From the NCBI GenBank assembly GCA_964526965.1, contig CAZGML010000002.1, positions 62,001 through 126,000 of the forward strand: 64,000 bases of DNA. The letters are read 5' to 3'. This document shows, in pieces, positions 62,089 to 64,000 of this stretch (positions within the stretch are counted from its first letter, which is position 1; each line of letters starts with the position of its first letter). A model generated the notes under the pieces. The model was not told where the DNA came from. It was given only the letters and a program-made list of their open reading frames with translations, and did no database searches. This stretch comes from UBA6265 sp964526965 (GTDB taxonomy: Bacteria > Chloroflexota > Chloroflexia > Thermomicrobiales > UBA6265). The position numbers and the translations under genes are program-made.

Positions 62089-62305
62089 TCACGGCCACGT
62101 AAATCCGCGAAGTGTAGGGGAAACCCCTGCCTTTTCATGGAAGCGTCGGAAATAGTCTGGTCTGCACGTCCTGCAGCGTCGTTTCTGCGTACATCAATTG
62201 AGGAAGCCGGTGCCGGTCGATACCCCATGAGGCATGGGCCGGTTCGTTTCGCTAGACTATTATTTGATTAGTAGATTGTTACTGCCTGTTGGCAAAGGAG
62301 CCTGC

Positions 62306-62953
62306 ATGCCCCGTTATCTTCGCATTCTCATCGCAGCAGTCGCCGTCGTCGTTATTGCAGGTGGCGGATTCTTCGCAGCAGCCCAGAGTAGCGCCGCGCC
62401 AGATTGGCTCCGCTTCTGGGAAGACGATGCATACGAATACCACGGTGGATTCTATGAGCCGCCGCGGGAGGCGCACGAAACCATCAACGCCGTGGATCAG
62501 CATGGTGAGGAGTTCACGTTCGAGCAGTTTGATGGGAAAACCGTTTTCGTCTATTTCGGATACACATACTGCCCGGACTATTGCCCGGCTACCGTGGCTG
62601 AATGGCGCGAGGTGAAAGCCTCCCTGGGCGAAGACGCTGAGGACGTGGAATTCGTGATGATCACCGTGGACCCCGAGCGCGATACACCGGAGCGCCTGAA
62701 AGAATGGCTCGGCTTCTGGGATCCGGAGTTCTACGGCGTCTCCATGTCGCCAGAGGACACCGAGGAGTTCACTCGCAAGTGGGGCATCACTGCCACCAAG
62801 CGCGAGGGTGGTTCGGAATCCGGGTACCTGGTGGATCACGATATCTCCTCGCTGGTGATTGGCCCAAGTGGAGATATCCAGCTGACCTATCCGCTCAATT
62901 TCAATCCTGATAAGATCGCTGAAGATGTCCGGCATCTACAGGACGAAAATTAG
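62306..62953 (+). CDS. SCO1/SenC copper-delivery protein
   Basis: 215 residues, anchored by an N-terminal helix (7-27). The thioredoxin-like domain has the copper site Cys89-x3-Cys93 in YFGYTYCPDYCPATVAEW and His178 in YLVDHDISS. It hands copper to the CuA site of cytochrome oxidase or reduces it. AAAGGAG is 5 bases before ATG 62306. First of three copper-related genes. Confidence 0.95.
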   Translation: MPRYLRILIAAVAVVVIAGGGFFAAAQSSAAPDWLRFWEDDAYEYHGGFYEPPREAHETINAVDQHGEEFTFEQFDGKTVFVYFGYTYCPDYCPATVAEWREVKASLGEDAEDVEFVMITVDPERDTPERLKEWLGFWDPEFYGVSMSPEDTEEFTRKWGITATKREGGSESGYLVDHDISSLVIGPSGDIQLTYPLNFNPDKIAEDVRHLQDEN

Positions 62954-62977
62954 TCGCGACCATAGGAGAAGAACCCA

Positions 62978-63592
62978 ATGAAGCTTCGCTACACACTCAT
63001 TGCACTTTTTGCGCTCCTGGCAACATCGCTCGGCCCGGTCGCCGCCCAGGGCGATCATGACCATGCCACCCCGGGTGCCGGTCATGAAACCGACCATTCC
63101 GAACACAATCATGGCCACGACCACGGTAATGGCGAGGACGTCTCCCTGGGAGCGTTCTACGTCACCATCACGAATAACGGTGATGATGCCGATCGCCTCG
63201 TCAATGTCGAGACGGACATGGCAGACGTCGTTGAAGTCCACGATGTGGAGATGGACGACGGCGTGATGCAAATGGTACCGCTGCACGATGGACTCGAGAT
63301 CGGGGCCGGCGAGGAGATCGTATTTGAGCCCGGTGGATACCACGTTATGCTCATCGGCATCACCGAGAGCCTGCTGGATGGTGAGGACTTCCCAGCCACG
63401 CTGCATTTTGAGAATGCCGGCGAAGTTGAAATCACCGTTCCGATTCATGCGCTTGAGCCCGAGGATGGTGAGTTCGGTGACCCGGTGGAAGCCGGCGATA
63501 TCGAGGTAAGCAATGTATGGGCCCGCCAGGCTCCGAAGCTGGATGGCATGGCCACACCAATGGCAACTCCCGACGCTACGCCGGGTTCGTAG
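62978..63592 (+). CDS. PCu(A)C copper chaperone, strand order apparently permuted
   Basis: 204 residues with a signal peptide (1-23). A His-rich stretch (27-49) could bind Cu. The Cu(I) site is His88-x10-Met99-x22-His122-x-Met124, close to H(M)x10Mx21HxM. In ordinary members the domain begins with a strand like IxVxxAWAR; here it begins at LGAFYVTITNNGDDADRL, and IEVSNVWARQAP is found instead at 175-186, after the rest. Tail is TPMATPDATPGS. It could be a circular permutation or a lost second domain. AGGAG is 9 bases before ATG; 24 bases after SCO1. Confidence 0.92.
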   Translation: MKLRYTLIALFALLATSLGPVAAQGDHDHATPGAGHETDHSEHNHGHDHGNGEDVSLGAFYVTITNNGDDADRLVNVETDMADVVEVHDVEMDDGVMQMVPLHDGLEIGAGEEIVFEPGGYHVMLIGITESLLDGEDFPATLHFENAGEVEITVPIHALEPEDGEFGDPVEAGDIEVSNVWARQAPKLDGMATPMATPDATPGS

Positions 63593-63610
63593 TCCACAGG
63601 AAACTACTCA

Positions 63611-64000
63611 ATGAGCACAGAGGCTCCCGCCACAATCGAGACACAGCCAAGCCGGATTCGACCGGAGCGATCCCGGCTACTGCTACTGGCCCTTAGCCTG
63701 GTGGCCATGATGATCGTGGGTGCGCTTGGCGGTGTCGCCGCCTTTTGGCCGGAGAACGAGCCGCAGGGCCTGATCTTCACGATACCGGAAGGCCGCGCGG
63801 CCGAGCTTAACATTCCGACCGTTGATTCCGCGATCGATATCCCGACGGATATCCGATTCGGCCCCAATGATGTGGCGAGTATCACTATCGTCAATGAGGA
63901 TACCGCCATGAACCGGGCGGGCCCGTGGGTGATTGATGCGGGCCAGACATACACGCTCAGCTTCGATGAACCCGGCACGTATCAGTTCGACTGTACAGTC
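63611..64000 (+). CDS. Cupredoxin-like membrane protein (3' end cut by window)
   Basis: Starts at ATG 63611, with AGGA 9 bases upstream, and is open to the window end (130 codons). An N-terminal helix (24-47) precedes a cupredoxin-like domain: IRFGPNDVASITIVNEDTAMNRAGPWVIDAGQTYTLSFDEPGTYQFDCTV. The Cys ligand is in FDC. The usual first His after NEDT is Asn in AMNRAGPW, so copper binding may be altered; the last His and Met would lie beyond the edge. Third gene of the copper cluster. Confidence 0.8.
   Translation, partial: MSTEAPATIETQPSRIRPERSRLLLLALSLVAMMIVGALGGVAAFWPENEPQGLIFTIPEGRAAELNIPTVDSAIDIPTDIRFGPNDVASITIVNEDTAMNRAGPWVIDAGQTYTLSFDEPGTYQFDCTV

Overview
The window reads as a chromosomal segment of a moderately GC-rich, probably single-membrane bacterium. 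My best guess is the Chloroflexota, near the Thermomicrobia. The guess rests on secreted proteins with Thr/Pro/Ala-rich tails, LPxTG-type C-termini, SH3b-plus-hydrolase cell-wall enzymes, a PII-like c-di-AMP receptor, F420-type LLM oxidoreductases and frequent TTG/GTG starts. It is an inference from style and gene content; there is no rRNA, tRNA or ribosomal protein here to settle it. I see no transposon, phage or CRISPR array. Two 100-N runs (19283-19382 and 20508-20607) show that this is a scaffold.

Layout. 1-5.9 kb: end of an ABC exporter, facing a Mn/Zn uptake operon (binding protein, ATPase, two permeases, OsmC) whose genes are chained by ATGA overlaps and whose promoter carries two copies of a DtxR/MntR-like operator. 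5.9-9.2 kb: an alpha/beta-hydrolase-fold protein lacking its nucleophile, an EmrB/QacA-type exporter whose promoter encloses a palindrome, and glutathione peroxidase. 9.2-16.1 kb: housekeeping genes alaS, a bitopic baseplate-J-like protein, ruvX, a c-di-AMP receptor and aroA. 16.3-23.8 kb: one giant secreted repeat protein broken by both assembly gaps. 23.9-36.6 kb: tag, a zinc metallopeptidase, two SH3b cell-wall hydrolases, an MFS transporter, an MNN1-like glycosyltransferase, a SulP/UspA pair and an LPSTG surface protein.

36.6-47.9 kb: catabolism. It holds GNAT and Gfo/Idh genes, hutI, hutH, an Asp/Glu racemase, a peptide ABC transporter on the other strand, and hutU. Together these would turn histidine into formiminoglutamate. 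48-51 kb: a gluconate-dehydrogenase-like membrane-side operon (small subunit, FAD/Fe-S GMC subunit, GlcG/HbpS-like protein). 51.4-52.7 kb: a DsbA-like/VKOR pair for disulfide formation. 53-56 kb: a small helical protein behind an FNR-like box, then the divergent glucarate pathway kdgD/gudD. 56-62 kb: PLP dehydratase, Nudix, DinB-like, AI-2E family, LLM and cupin genes. 62.3-64 kb: copper delivery (SCO1, PCuAC, a cupredoxin cut by the window edge).

The strongest candidate for something new is the giant stalk protein. It has a starch-binding-like N-terminal domain and then about 20 prealbumin-like modules. Most of these carry a matched pair of cysteines and one block is a cysteine-free tandem array. 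The repeat period and reading frame together predict the true size of both gaps and restore one ORF of about 2,500 codons. The same window encodes the oxidative-folding pair that could close those disulfides.
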